This document shows positions 17,071 to 26,231 of a stretch of 64,000 nt of DNA, piece after piece. A program made the position numbers and the translations under genes. Origin of the DNA: Caballeronia arvi (GTDB lineage: Bacteria; Pseudomonadota; Gammaproteobacteria; Burkholderiales; Burkholderiaceae); NCBI RefSeq assembly GCF_001544695.2, contig NZ_FCOM02000035.1, positions 1 through 64,000 of the forward strand, given 5' to 3'. Each line of letters starts with the position of its first letter. Position 1 is the stretch's first letter. The notes under the pieces are model-generated. The model made no database searches. It was not told the DNA's origin and saw only the letters and a list, made by a program, of their open reading frames with translations.

Positions 17071-18198
17071 CTAACTCGCTTGCGAGATTGCTTGCTTACT
17101 GCGTTCTACAGCGTCCCAGTCGATTTCAAAACCGAGACCTGGCGCTTTGAGGACAGGCAAACTCCCATTGTTCGGAGTCAGATCTGGCGAAGCGACGATG
17201 TCCCATTCCAGGAACCGGGTCATATGCTGATTTGCGTCATCCAGGTTCGGAATGGTTGCAGCAATCTGATTAGAGGCTGCGGTTGTGATTCCTGTCTCGT
17301 AAAGGCCGTGAATGCAGACGTTGATTCCTGCGGCCTCGGCGATATGGGCGATCTTCGACATTCGGGTCAACCCGCCAGTCTCATGAAGTCCGACAACAAT
17401 CATGTCCGCAGCCTGCTGCCGGCAAACGTCGAAAGCGTCGAAGGGTGTGAACACCGACTGGTCCGCGGAGATCGGGATCGGGCTGGTTCGTTGCACTTGC
17501 GCAAGGACAGAAACGCTTTCGCAGTGAGTCGGCTGCTCGATGACCTCCACGCCAAGAGGCAGGAGTTCGCGCGCCATTTTCGACAAGCGGATGGGCGTCC
17601 AATGCTCATTGGGATCGACGCGCATGCGGATATTAGGCCCAACCGCGTTGCGAACGGCCCGTGCCGTTTCCAGGTCTAGTGCGTCGCCCAGACCTACCTT
17701 GAAGTAAATGACGTCAAAACCCTTGTCGACCAGGCTAACTGCGTCCTTTACGACCTCCTGCGTGGATTCGCCTTGTGCAAAGCCGAAGTACCGAATCTCA
17801 TCTCGCACGGCGCCACCGAGAAGAGCATGTACCGGTTGACCGGTTGCCTTGCCCATGACGTCCCACAGAGCCATTTCGAGCCCCGCGAAAACCTGTCCGG
17901 AAAAGCGGGGTGAACTGCAGGTGCCGAGTCCCTGGAAGAGGCGTTGATACGCCTCAGCCATGAGACGAGCATTTCCAAATGGATTTCGTCCAATACATAG
18001 TTTCGCCGCCTCTTGAATATAGGCAGCGATCGCCGTAGGCGAAGGCGACGCAATCGATTCTCCGTAGCCGACGATACCCTCGTCGGTATGTACTTCGACA
18101 AGGATGACGCTCGCACCGCGGATGACACCGTGCGCCCAATAGTAAGGGCGGGTGTATGGAATGAGCAACGGCGTGGTCTTGATGTCAACGATTTTCAT
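17071..18198 (-). CDS. Mandelate racemase/muconate lactonising-type enolase-superfamily enzyme
   Basis: A 375-residue enolase-superfamily protein with capping domain (YTRPYYWAHGVIRGASVILVEV) and TIM barrel. Metal ligands are visible in MRVDPNEHW (Asp), GVEVIEQP (Glu) and PISADQSVF (Asp). The first catalytic lysine is kept in VIYFKVGLG. The barrel lysine on the opposite face of muconate lactonising enzymes is absent: the equivalent stretch reads IVVGLHETGGL with Gly in that place, while INVCIHGLYETG supplies a His. It is therefore not a standard MLE or dipeptide epimerase. Position at the head of the sarcosine series suggests a racemase or dehydratase acting on a betaine or related carboxylate, but the substrate is unknown. 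Confidence 0.85.
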   Translation of the reverse strand: MKIVDIKTTPLLIPYTRPYYWAHGVIRGASVILVEVHTDEGIVGYGESIASPSPTAIAAYIQEAAKLCIGRNPFGNARLMAEAYQRLFQGLGTCSSPRFSGQVFAGLEMALWDVMGKATGQPVHALLGGAVRDEIRYFGFAQGESTQEVVKDAVSLVDKGFDVIYFKVGLGDALDLETARAVRNAVGPNIRMRVDPNEHWTPIRLSKMARELLPLGVEVIEQPTHCESVSVLAQVQRTSPIPISADQSVFTPFDAFDVCRQQAADMIVVGLHETGGLTRMSKIAHIAEAAGINVCIHGLYETGITTAASNQIAATIPNLDDANQHMTRFLEWDIVASPDLTPNNGSLPVLKAPGLGFEIDWDAVERSKQAISQAS

Positions 18199-19236
18199 GC
18201 TTTCTCCGCTCAGCGGGGCGCGAGCAGTTGAGGGTAGTTTCCAAGCGACATATCTGTCTTAGCTGTTAGCTGTGCACGACATGCGGTCCTGTGGCCACAC
18301 GCGCGACGCGTTGAACGCGTTCTCACAGGAAATCTCCACGTACAGGACCAACGGCGCGCGGGGAAAGACATCCCGTAACCCCAACCGCGAAACTTCTTTG
18401 CGGCAAGTTCTAGGACGAATGCTAACCAATCGACCGCACGGACGTATTGAACGGAACGGACGACCCATTGTAGTTTTCCGACATAGAGTGTTTTCCCTAT
18501 GTGCGATGCGATTGCCGTCTCCGCGTTAGGTGCTGAAAGGGTTTTGCAGTATTGTGCGCTTTCCATAGTATTGTGCGCTTTCCACTCATGCGCACGGTTG
18601 AAGGGCCCGGGCGACATCTGCGTTTCGGCGTCCAGAACTATGTCCTCTGCGTGCGATGAGCAGCACCCCCACCCGCCCTTGGGATACTGCCGCGAGCGAC
18701 CAGTTGCCACGCGGCAGCCGCGCATGTCCTGCAATCGGTGTCCTATTCAGAGGCCAAGTGGCGCTGCTTGTTTGACCTCAGTGAAAACACGTAGCAACCA
18801 AAATCTTCAACAATTGGTCTGCTACCTTCAATACTGGCTCAATTCAGGCCCGGTAGTATCGCTCTCACCATACAGCTAACAACTGCTGCAGATTGCGGTT
18901 TGTCTGGAAGACGAGTTTCTGCTGTGAATTGATTTCGCATCTTCACTTGCGAGGTATGCGCACGATCGCTTCAAGGCTGCGAGTCCTACCCTGGCGCCCG
19001 CGACCGGTTCTCCCTTGGCGCGAGGGTTTTGACGTTTTACAAGAACGTCAAACGTGCGACGGGCTCGCAGACAATCCGGGGGAAACTTGTTGATTTTCGT
19101 CGAGCCGGTTCCGGCCGTCGCATGCTTTGCTGTCGCCTAAGCTCGCGTCCCATACATCGAATAGACGGCTCGTCGCTCCGTCACGAGCGCCGCGGTTGGA
19201 CGGTGTTTCTGTTGATCACTCATTTTTCGGAACGAT
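18199..19236. other. Divergent promoter region between the sarcosine series and liv operon
   Basis: About one kilobase without a convincing gene. It must hold the promoters for the leftward enolase/sox operon and the rightward livHMGF operon. Open frames on both strands here read as shadows with no domain. The clearest internal structure is a 19-base tandem repeat at 18548-18585, described separately. No sigma-54-type promoter was identified by eye. Confidence 0.5.
18548..18585. repeat. Two-copy 19-base tandem repeat
   Basis: Two head-to-tail copies of AGTATTGTGCGCTTTCCA(T/C) occupy 18548-18566 and 18567-18585, identical except at the last base. They lie in the divergent region, about 350 bases upstream of the leftward enolase gene and 650 bases before livH. 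Phased direct repeats of this size are typical of binding half-sites for AraC-type activators such as GbdR or SouR, and such a regulator is encoded at 23271-24314; the link is inferred. Confidence 0.7.
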
Positions 19237-20187
19237 ATGGACATCTTCATCCAGCAGATCCTCAACGGACTGGTGCTTGGCAGCGTCTACGCCATCATCG
19301 CACTGGGCTACACGATGGTGTACGGCATCCTGGGCATCATCAACTTTGCGCACGGCGACGTGCTGATGGTGGGCGCGATGGTCGCACTGTCGGCCATTGG
19401 GGTGTTGCAGAACCATTTTCCAGGGCTGGGCAACGTGCCGACGCTCTGTATCGCGCTGGCCATCGCGGCGGTTGTCTGTGCCGCCGTCGGCTATACGATC
19501 GAGCGGCTCGCGTATCGTCCATTGCGTAAGGCGCCGCGACTCGCACCGCTGATTACGGCAATCGGCGTGTCGATCCTGCTGCAGACCCTTGCGATGATGA
19601 TCTGGTCGCGTAACCCGCTGCCGTTTCCGCAGTTGCTGCCGACCGATCCGCTAAACGTGATTAAGGCCACCGACACGACGCCGGGCGCCGTCATTTCGAT
19701 GACCGAGATCGTGATCATCGTGGTCGCATTCCTCGTGATGGCAGGCCTACTGCTGCTCGTGCACAAGACGAAGCTCGGCCGCGCGATGCGCGCGATCGCT
19801 GAGAACCCGGGCGTCGCGTCGCTGATGGGCGTGAACCCGAACTTCGTGATCTCGGCGACGTTCATGATCGGCTCGGCACTCGCTGCGCTGGCGGGTGTGA
19901 TGATCGCGTCGGAATACGGTAACGCACACTTCTACATGGGCTTCATCCCTGGCCTGAAGGCGTTCACCGCGGCGGTACTCGGTGGGATCGGCAATCTTGG
20001 CGGCGCGATGGTTGGTGGCGTCGTTCTCGGTCTAATCGAGCAGTTGGGCGCTGGGTACATCGGCAGCCTCACGGGTGGCGTGTTCGGCAGTAACTATCAG
20101 GACGTTTTCGCATTCATCGTGCTGATCATCGTACTGGTGTTCCGTCCATCGGGTTTGCTGGGCGAACGTGTTGCGGATCGCGCCTGA
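19237..20187 (+). CDS. livH: Branched-chain amino-acid-type ABC transporter permease LivH
   Basis: A 316-residue inner-membrane permease with about eight hydrophobic segments. It starts MDIFIQQILNGLVLGSVYAI and contains the family stretch GYTMVYGILGIINFAHGDVLM and AFTAAVLGGIGNLGGAMVGG, which contacts the ATPases. With LivM it forms the membrane channel of a HAAT-family importer. It is first of four co-directional genes; livM follows after 95 bases. Cargo could be branched-chain amino acids or a related amino compound; being next to the sarcosine operon does not by itself assign it. Confidence 0.93.
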   Translation: MDIFIQQILNGLVLGSVYAIIALGYTMVYGILGIINFAHGDVLMVGAMVALSAIGVLQNHFPGLGNVPTLCIALAIAAVVCAAVGYTIERLAYRPLRKAPRLAPLITAIGVSILLQTLAMMIWSRNPLPFPQLLPTDPLNVIKATDTTPGAVISMTEIVIIVVAFLVMAGLLLLVHKTKLGRAMRAIAENPGVASLMGVNPNFVISATFMIGSALAALAGVMIASEYGNAHFYMGFIPGLKAFTAAVLGGIGNLGGAMVGGVVLGLIEQLGAGYIGSLTGGVFGSNYQDVFAFIVLIIVLVFRPSGLLGERVADRA

Positions 20188-20282
20188 AGTGGCGCTGTTG
20201 ACAACTGGCAAGCTTGCGGAGCATGCATGCTGCGCGGCTCGTCCAAAGATGAAATGAATCGCATAGATATTGGAGACATGCC

Positions 20283-21452
20283 ATGACCTCGGTCCCGCGA
20301 ATTGAGCCGTCCACAACGCTCATCCCTGAACGGAGTCTGAAGAAGACACTCACAGTGGGCATCATCACCGCCGTGTTTGTGATCGTCGCACCCATAGTCA
20401 TCGGCGCTACGGGCGGTAACTACTGGGTTCGCGTGCTGGACTTCGCGATGCTGTATGTGATGCTCTCACTAGGTCTAAACGTGGTGGTCGGCTTCGCCGG
20501 CCTGCTCGACCTGGGCTACATCGCGTTCTACGCGGTAGGCGCGTACACGGCAGCCTTGCTGTCGTCGCCGCACCTGTCGTCGCAGTTCGAATGGATCGCG
20601 GCGCTCGCGCCGACCGGGCTTCATTTCCCGTTTTTCATCATCGTGCCGATCGCGATGGCGCTCGCGGCGACCTTCGGCGTGCTACTCGGCGCACCGACGC
20701 TTCGTTTGCGCGGCGACTATCTCGCGATCGTGACCCTTGGCTTTGGGGAAATCGTCCGGATTTTCATGAACAATCTTGATCGTCCGGTCAACATCACTAA
20801 CGGCCCTAAGGGCATCACGGGCATCGCTCCCGTTCATGTCGGGGAGTTCAGCCTCGCTCAGACGCACGAGTTTCTGGGCTTCAAGTTCCCTTCGGTGTAT
20901 CTGTATTACTACTTGTTCGTGCTGTGCGCTTTGTTCGTGATCTGGGTCTGTACGCGTCTGCAGCATTCGCGTATCGGCCGCGCATGGGCCGCCATCCGCG
21001 AGGACGAAATCGCCGCAAAGGCAATGGGCATCAACACACGCGACATTAAGCTGCTGGCCTTCGCGATGGGCGCGTCGTTCGGCGGCCTGTCCGGCGCGAT
21101 GTTCGGCGCGTTCCAGGGCTTCGTGTCCCCGGAATCATTCACGCTGCCTGAATCGATCGTCTTACTGGCCTGTGTGGTGCTGGGCGGCATGGGTCACATC
21201 CCGGGTGTCATTCTCGGCGCGGTACTGCTCGCCGTGTTGCCCGAATTCCTGCGCTCGACGATGGGTCCGCTGCAGCACATGATCTTCGGTCATGAAGTCG
21301 TCGATACGGAAGTGATCCGACAACTGGTGTACGCGCTCGCTATGGTGCTGATCATGCTGTACCGCTCGGAAGGTCTGTGGCCTTCTCCAAAGCACGAAGA
21401 CAAAATCGCGAAGATCGCGAAACGTAGCGGCAAAAAGCCGGTGCGTGCCTAA
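20283..21452 (+). CDS. livM: Branched-chain amino-acid-type ABC transporter permease LivM
   Basis: A 389-residue permease with an extended N-terminus before the first membrane segment (KTLTVGIITAVFVIVAPIVIG). It carries the family landmarks LNVVVGFAGLLDLGYIAFYAVGAY, RLRGDYLAIVTLGFGEI and VVLGGMGHIPGVILGA. A GGAG site precedes the ATG at 20283. It is the partner of LivH in the inner membrane, and livG starts 22 bases after its stop. Confidence 0.93.
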   Translation: MTSVPRIEPSTTLIPERSLKKTLTVGIITAVFVIVAPIVIGATGGNYWVRVLDFAMLYVMLSLGLNVVVGFAGLLDLGYIAFYAVGAYTAALLSSPHLSSQFEWIAALAPTGLHFPFFIIVPIAMALAATFGVLLGAPTLRLRGDYLAIVTLGFGEIVRIFMNNLDRPVNITNGPKGITGIAPVHVGEFSLAQTHEFLGFKFPSVYLYYYLFVLCALFVIWVCTRLQHSRIGRAWAAIREDEIAAKAMGINTRDIKLLAFAMGASFGGLSGAMFGAFQGFVSPESFTLPESIVLLACVVLGGMGHIPGVILGAVLLAVLPEFLRSTMGPLQHMIFGHEVVDTEVIRQLVYALAMVLIMLYRSEGLWPSPKHEDKIAKIAKRSGKKPVRA

Positions 21453-21474
21453 CGACCCGGATTGGAGAATACAC

Positions 21475-22251
21475 GTGAGCGACAAGAAAATTCGTCTGTC
21501 CGTGCAGAGCGTGAACAAACGCTTCGGCGGTCTTCAAGCATTGTCGGATGTTGGCCTTAAGATCGAAGAAGGAACGATTTACGGTCTGATCGGGCCGAAC
21601 GGCGCAGGCAAGACCACATTCTTTAACGTGATCACCGGCCTGTACACCCCAGACTCAGGCGAGTTCAAGCTCGATGGCACGAACTACACGCCGACAGCCG
21701 TCTATCAAGTAGCGAAAGCTGGCATCGCGCGGACGTTCCAGAACATTCGACTGTTCGGCGGCATGACCGCGCTGGAGAACGTGATGGTCGGCCGTCACGT
21801 TCGTACAAAGCATGGCTTATTGGGCGCGGTGTTCCAGACACCCGCCGAGCGTCGCGAAGAACGCGAGATTAAGGAGCGCGCGCTCGAACTGCTTGAATAC
21901 GTCGGCGTCTTACAGTATGCGGATTACACGTCGCGCAACCTGTCGTATGGCCATCAGCGCCGTTTGGAAATTGCCCGCGCATTGGCGACCGACCCGAAGC
22001 TGCTCGCGCTCGACGAACCGGCAGCCGGCATGAACGCAACGGAAAAGGTCGAACTGACGAGGCTGCTCGATAAGATCCGCGCGGACGGCAAGACCATTCT
22101 GCTGATCGAGCACGACGTGAAACTGGTGATGGGCCTGTGCAACCGGATGACAGTGCTCGACTATGGCAAGGTGATCGCCGAAGGTCTGCCGCAGGACGTG
22201 CAAAAGGACCCGAAAGTGATCGAGGCTTATCTGGGTGCGGGGGTCCACTGA
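21475..22251 (+). CDS. livG: ABC transporter ATP-binding protein LivG
   Basis: About 258 residues from a GTG at 21475 with GGAG eleven bases upstream; an earlier ATG at 21445 overlaps livM and lacks conservation. It has Walker A GLIGPNGAGKTTFF, Q-loop region GIARTFQNIRLFGGMTALENVMVG, signature LSYGHQRRLEIARAL, Walker B LLALDEPAAGMN and the switch His in LLIEHDVKLVM. It ends in the LivG-type EAYLG tail and powers the importer with LivF. Confidence 0.94.
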   Translation: MSDKKIRLSVQSVNKRFGGLQALSDVGLKIEEGTIYGLIGPNGAGKTTFFNVITGLYTPDSGEFKLDGTNYTPTAVYQVAKAGIARTFQNIRLFGGMTALENVMVGRHVRTKHGLLGAVFQTPAERREEREIKERALELLEYVGVLQYADYTSRNLSYGHQRRLEIARALATDPKLLALDEPAAGMNATEKVELTRLLDKIRADGKTILLIEHDVKLVMGLCNRMTVLDYGKVIAEGLPQDVQKDPKVIEAYLGAGVH

Positions 22252-22967
22252 TGGCTACGGCAATGTTAAAAATCAAGGGCCTTCAGGTCAACTACGGCGG
22301 CATTCAGGCGGTGAAAGGCGTTGACCTCGAGATTGCACATGGCGAACTGGTCACACTGATCGGCGCGAACGGCGCTGGCAAGACCACGACGATGAAGGCG
22401 ATCACGGGTCTGAAGCCTTACTCGGCAGGCGACATCGAGTACATGGGTCAGTCGATCAAAGGCGTGCCCCCGCATGAGCTTCTGAGGCGCGGTCTCGCGA
22501 TGGTGCCTGAAGGACGTGGCATCTTCGCACGTATGTCGATCGTCGAGAACATGCAGATGGGTGCGTATCTGCGGAGCGATATTGACGGCGTTAAGAATGA
22601 CGTCGAGAGGATGTTCGGTTTCTTCCCGCGCTTGAAGGAACGCGCGACGCAGCTGGCCGGTACGCTGTCGGGCGGTGAACAACAGATGCTGGCGATGGCA
22701 CGTGCAGTTATCTCAAAGCCGAAGCTGCTGCTGCTTGATGAGCCGTCAATGGGACTGTCGCCGATCATGGTCGAGAAGATTTTCGAAGTAGTCCGGGAGA
22801 TCTCGAAGGAAGGGATCACGGTGATGCTCGTCGAACAGAATGCTCGACTTGCCTTGCAGGCTGCTGACCGGGGCTATGTGATGGATTCAGGCGCGGTGAC
22901 CATGTCTGGCGACGCGAAGCAAATGCTCGATGATCCAAAAGTCAAAGCGGCATATCTGGGTGAATGA
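22251..22967 (+). CDS. livF: ABC transporter ATP-binding protein LivF
   Basis: A 238-residue ATPase starting at an ATG that overlaps the livG stop (TGATG at 22249-22253). Walker A is LIGANGAGKTTTM, signature LSGGEQQMLAMARAV, Walker B LLLLDEPSMGLS and switch VMLVEQNARLAL; it ends KAAYLGE as LivF proteins do. Translational coupling with livG implies equal production of the two ATPases. Confidence 0.95.
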   Translation: MATAMLKIKGLQVNYGGIQAVKGVDLEIAHGELVTLIGANGAGKTTTMKAITGLKPYSAGDIEYMGQSIKGVPPHELLRRGLAMVPEGRGIFARMSIVENMQMGAYLRSDIDGVKNDVERMFGFFPRLKERATQLAGTLSGGEQQMLAMARAVISKPKLLLLDEPSMGLSPIMVEKIFEVVREISKEGITVMLVEQNARLALQAADRGYVMDSGAVTMSGDAKQMLDDPKVKAAYLGE

Positions 22968-23270
22968 CTCGTTGGCTTCATAACGGCCAATTTCCGTAGG
23001 CTGACATAAGTCGGGCTCTCGTATGCTGGCTCGACATGGTTATGTCACCGCTGACGGGGCACCAGCGAAGAAGGTCTGTAAAGAACCAGCGTCGTGCGCC
23101 GCTCTCAAGGCGCGATGAGGGATGTCTTCGGGCCAAATGTGAGCTAGTATTGAACAAAACGGACAATCCAATGAATCTTTCAGCCTGACCTGCCCCTATT
23201 TTTTGGCGATCAGGTTGGGCGATTTCTTGGTGTCGTCCGGGTTCGTGCAACCGACACCAGGCATCCGTTC
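22968..23270 (+). other. Intergenic region, livF to AraC-type regulator
   Basis: About 300 bases without a gene. It should hold the promoter of the regulator gene at 23271 and the 3' end of the liv transcript. I see no convincing hairpin followed by T residues and no recognisable operator. Confidence 0.4.
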
Positions 23271-24314
23271 ATGAAGCGAGACCAGTTACTGATCGCAGCA
23301 GATAACCAAGAAGTGAAACCCCCTGCGTTGACTGGCATCGAGCCAGACATCCGAGCGGCCTTTATTCTTTGCCCGAAGTTTACGCTCTTGCCGTTTGCTG
23401 CGTTTATCGACAGTCTTCGCCATGCAGCGGACGAAGCAGACCACAGCCGCCAGATTTATTGCACCTGGAAGACTCTGGCTGCAGATCCTCAAAAGCCGAT
23501 CCAAGCAAGCTGTGGATCACAGATTCTTCCCGACGGAAAACTGGGCGACTTCGATAGCTTGAACTTCATCGTCGTGGCAGGAGGGCTGCTGCCGGATTGT
23601 CTTGAACTTGATCAGGTGTCTCGGGACTATATCCGCCGAGCCTACGAGGCGGGCATCAGTATTGTCGGACTCTGTACTGGCAGCTTTATCCTAGCGGACC
23701 TCGGGTTGCTCGCCGGGCGACGCTGCGCAGTACACCATGAGCATCAGGCGGCGTTTCGACGACTTTTTCCAGACGTAGAATCGGTATCCGATGAGATGTA
23801 TGTTAGTGACCGTGGCGTCATGACGTGCCTAGGCGGGACATCGGCTCTCGATCTAGCTTTTCACGTAATCGGTGAGCGATGTGGGAAGGCTCGGGCGGTA
23901 AAGGGGTTTACTTCACTTCTCATCGAGCATCAACGATCGGCGTCACGCTTTCCGCACCGCCCATATGGTCAATTGGCCACATGCGGGAATCGCAAAGTAG
24001 AGACCGCGGTCGAAATCATGGAGCGGCATATCGCGGCTCCAATCTCGATCAGCGATCTCGCCGAAAAAGTCGGATGCAGCGAACGTGAGTTGAGTCGTCT
24101 CTTTACGAAATATGGAAGCGACACTCCCGCGGATACGTGGCGAAATATCAGGCTTGCACATGGTCATTGGCTTTTGCTCAACTCCGATCGAGGCATTGCG
24201 CAGATTTCAAACGAGTGCGGCTTTGCGGACGCTGCTCACTTTAGTCGGTGGTTCAAAAAAGCGTATAAAGAAACGCCCGACGCATTTCGGCGCCGCCGGC
24301 GAATCGTGAGATAG
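23271..24314 (+). CDS. GlxA-family AraC transcriptional regulator (GbdR/SouR/CdhR-like)
   Basis: A 347-residue regulator. The N-terminal DJ-1/PfpI-type amidotransferase-like domain (about residues 25-205) has FIVVAGGLLPD and the nucleophile-elbow-like IVGLCTGSFILADLGLL followed by HHEH. The C-terminal AraC helix-turn-helix (about 240-340) has ISISDLAEKVGCSERELSRLF and GIAQISNECGFADAAHFSRWFKKAY. This architecture is that of GbdR (glycine betaine), SouR (sarcosine) and CdhR (carnitine) in Pseudomonas. Given the adjacent sarcosine operon and importer, it is the best candidate to activate them; the effector is inferred. It stands alone, downstream of livF. Confidence 0.88.
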   Translation: MKRDQLLIAADNQEVKPPALTGIEPDIRAAFILCPKFTLLPFAAFIDSLRHAADEADHSRQIYCTWKTLAADPQKPIQASCGSQILPDGKLGDFDSLNFIVVAGGLLPDCLELDQVSRDYIRRAYEAGISIVGLCTGSFILADLGLLAGRRCAVHHEHQAAFRRLFPDVESVSDEMYVSDRGVMTCLGGTSALDLAFHVIGERCGKARAVKGFTSLLIEHQRSASRFPHRPYGQLATCGNRKVETAVEIMERHIAAPISISDLAEKVGCSERELSRLFTKYGSDTPADTWRNIRLAHGHWLLLNSDRGIAQISNECGFADAAHFSRWFKKAYKETPDAFRRRRRIVR

Positions 24315-24636
24315 CACGTTCGTCAGTCGGATCACCAATCTTTTGGCAGGGATACGTCGCTGACGTGCTCGTCGCCTGCGGTGACCGCGGCGGAACAGCG
24401 ATGGACTGCGCCACAGGAGATCAACGGTCAACGGACGTGAGGGCTGTGGCGGCGTCCGCACCTGCAGGCCGGCAAAATGATGATGCCGTGAAGGGTCTGA
24501 CGGGCTTAAATATGACTTCAGCGGCAAATCAGCAAAGGTAATCCCCGAGGGCGGTTTCAAGCCGAGGTGCAACAGGGGGGTAATGTTTAGCGCCTTGAGG
24601 CCGCCCGCCGTAGGGTTGGTCGCGGCCCCGCCAAGC
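24315..24636. other. Gap between regulator and IS30 remnant
   Basis: No gene is supported. A plus-strand frame near 24355-24500 reads LVACGDRGGTAMDCATGD and might be an eroded transposase fragment, but the match is too weak to name. The 8-base motif CAAGCGCT at 24632-24639 marks the left edge of the scrambled IS30 sequence. Confidence 0.35.
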
Positions 24637-25604
24637 GCTCAGCCGCGTGGCGAATTGCGCCGCCAGTTGATTGCCTGCCTGCGCCACGGCCACAACACCC
24701 GCATGTCGCGCACGCGCGGCACAGACCGACGCGGGCAGATTCCCGACATGGTGAGTATTCACGTACGCCCGCCCGAAATCGAGGACCGCCTGCTGCCTGG
24801 CCACTGGGAAGGCGACTTTATAAAAGGCGCTGGGAACCAATCCTCCGTTGGCGTGCTGGTTGAGCGCACCAGCCGGCTGGTGCTGCTTGCCAAGATGGAC
24901 GATGCTACCGCCGCCTCGGCTCTGACGGGCTTCTCGGCCAAACTCAACTCGATTCCTGAACCCCTGCGCCAGAGCTTCACTTATGACCAGGGCAAGGAAC
25001 TTACGTGCCATCAGGAACTCGCCGCGGCCACCGGCGTGGGGGTGTACTTCTGTGACCCCCATAGCCCCTGGCAACGCGGCACATGTGAAAACACCAACGG
25101 CTTGCTGAGACAATACTTGCCCAAAGGAACCGACCTCTCGGTCTACACACAGGACGAACTCGATGCTATCGCCGACAGCCTGAACAACCGGCCGCGCGCA
25201 ACCCACGCGTTCCATTCGCCATTCGAGGTCTTCGCCGCCACGCTCGCCTCAGCAAGCCAACCCTTTGCACGCAAGGCGTTCGCTGGCGGATTGTGCTCAC
25301 GTTGCTGGACTGGAAGTGGTCACCTCAGCAGATATCGGACACACTTAGGCGGATGTCTCCGACCGACCCCGCCCAGCACGTATCGCATGAAACCATTTAC
25401 ACGGCTATCTAACAGCGCTTGAGCTGGCACTGATGCGTAGCCAGCAGGAGAGCTGTTGCGCGTCAGTTCACGGCTCACGGTGGAGGGCGAGCGCCCGAGC
25501 ATTAGGGCCATGGCCCGAATGCTCACGTCCTGCAATCGTAGCCTTGCGATGGCGAGGCGTTCTTCAGGTTGAAGGTGCTGGTATGAAGTAGTTGTGTCGG
25601 GCAA
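24637..25604. mobile_element. Scrambled IS30-family insertion sequence remnant
   Basis: Three blocks of one IS30-type transposase are present in the wrong order. Block 1 (24637-25266, plus strand) is the C-terminal catalytic part, with GHWEGDFIKG, SFTYDQGKE and CENTNGLLRQYLPKGTDLS (the DDE residues). Block 2 (25281-25410, plus) is the middle, RWRIVLTLLDWKWSPQQISD to ETIYTAI, and would normally come directly before block 1. Block 3 (25414-25604, minus) is the N-terminal helix-turn-helix part, LQPEERLAIARLRLQDVSIR and MLGRSPSTVSRELTRNSSPAGY. No intact transposase can be made. The 8-base inverted repeat CAAGCGCT/AGCGCTTG lies at 24632-24639 and 25414-25421. The right edge abuts a truncated LysR gene. 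Confidence 0.85.
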
Positions 25605-25675
25605 TGCAACACCTTATACGAGATAAGTGTTGCACCTCGCTTTTGAGGCCGCCGTTCAGAACGCCCGGAGTACCT

Positions 25676-26014
25676 GTCCAACCAATAGTGGGAAACTGCG
25701 CTGTTCGCTGCAAGGGTAACGGAGACCCTCAAATTTGCTACGCCGATTTCTTCGACCGCATCGGCCAGATAATTGAAAGCCGAACTTACTTTATTTTGGA
25801 GCTGTTTCCCGCGAGGAGTGAGCACAACACGTCCGTTAGGACCCTGGAATAACTTGAAGCCAAGCCCCTCCTCAAGCATTCTGATTTGCTTGCTCACCGC
25901 CGCCTGAGTGACGTGCAATTCGGTAGCGGCGCGCGTGAAGTTCGAAGTTCGAGCAGCCGCTTCAAACACGAGAAGACTTGGCAACGGAGGAAGTCGGTGT
26001 CGTAAGCTTTTCAT
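25676..26014 (-). pseudogene. LysR-type regulator, 3' part lost at the IS30 junction
   Basis: From the ATG at 26014 the frame reads MKSLRHRLPPLPSLLVFEAA, then the winged helix-turn-helix FTRAATELHVTQAAVSKQIRMLEEGLGFKLF, then a linker helix and LAANSAVSHYWL. This is the first 110 or so residues of a GcvA-like LysR protein. At about 25676 homology stops and unrelated sequence leads into the IS30 block, so the effector domain is missing. Only DNA binding could remain. It sits between the liv regulator and livK, and may once have regulated one of them. Confidence 0.75.
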
Positions 26015-26231
26015 GCCAATGGGACGCGAAAACGGTCGCTCAGATTGTGACGCGCCGTACTCTGAAGAGCGGTGCCGGACCGAATTGCATCGTTCGTAAA
26101 ACAACGCTTTCCAAAGACACCGTGTCGCCACGTGCTGCCGCCCGCTTCAGCGGTTCATTTGAGAAGGACCGTCATACTTACACTTTCACGACGTCGTCAT
26201 CAGCATCCGGTGGTCAGCTTAACTTCGTCAG

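Noticed and set aside
18210..18734. 174-codon minus-strand frame in the sox/liv divergent region
   Set aside because: No domain, no start signal and an unusual Arg/Cys/Trp composition.
24355..24510. Possible IS3-type transposase fragment
   Set aside because: A short stretch vaguely recalls IS3 OrfB, but too few residues agree to support a call.
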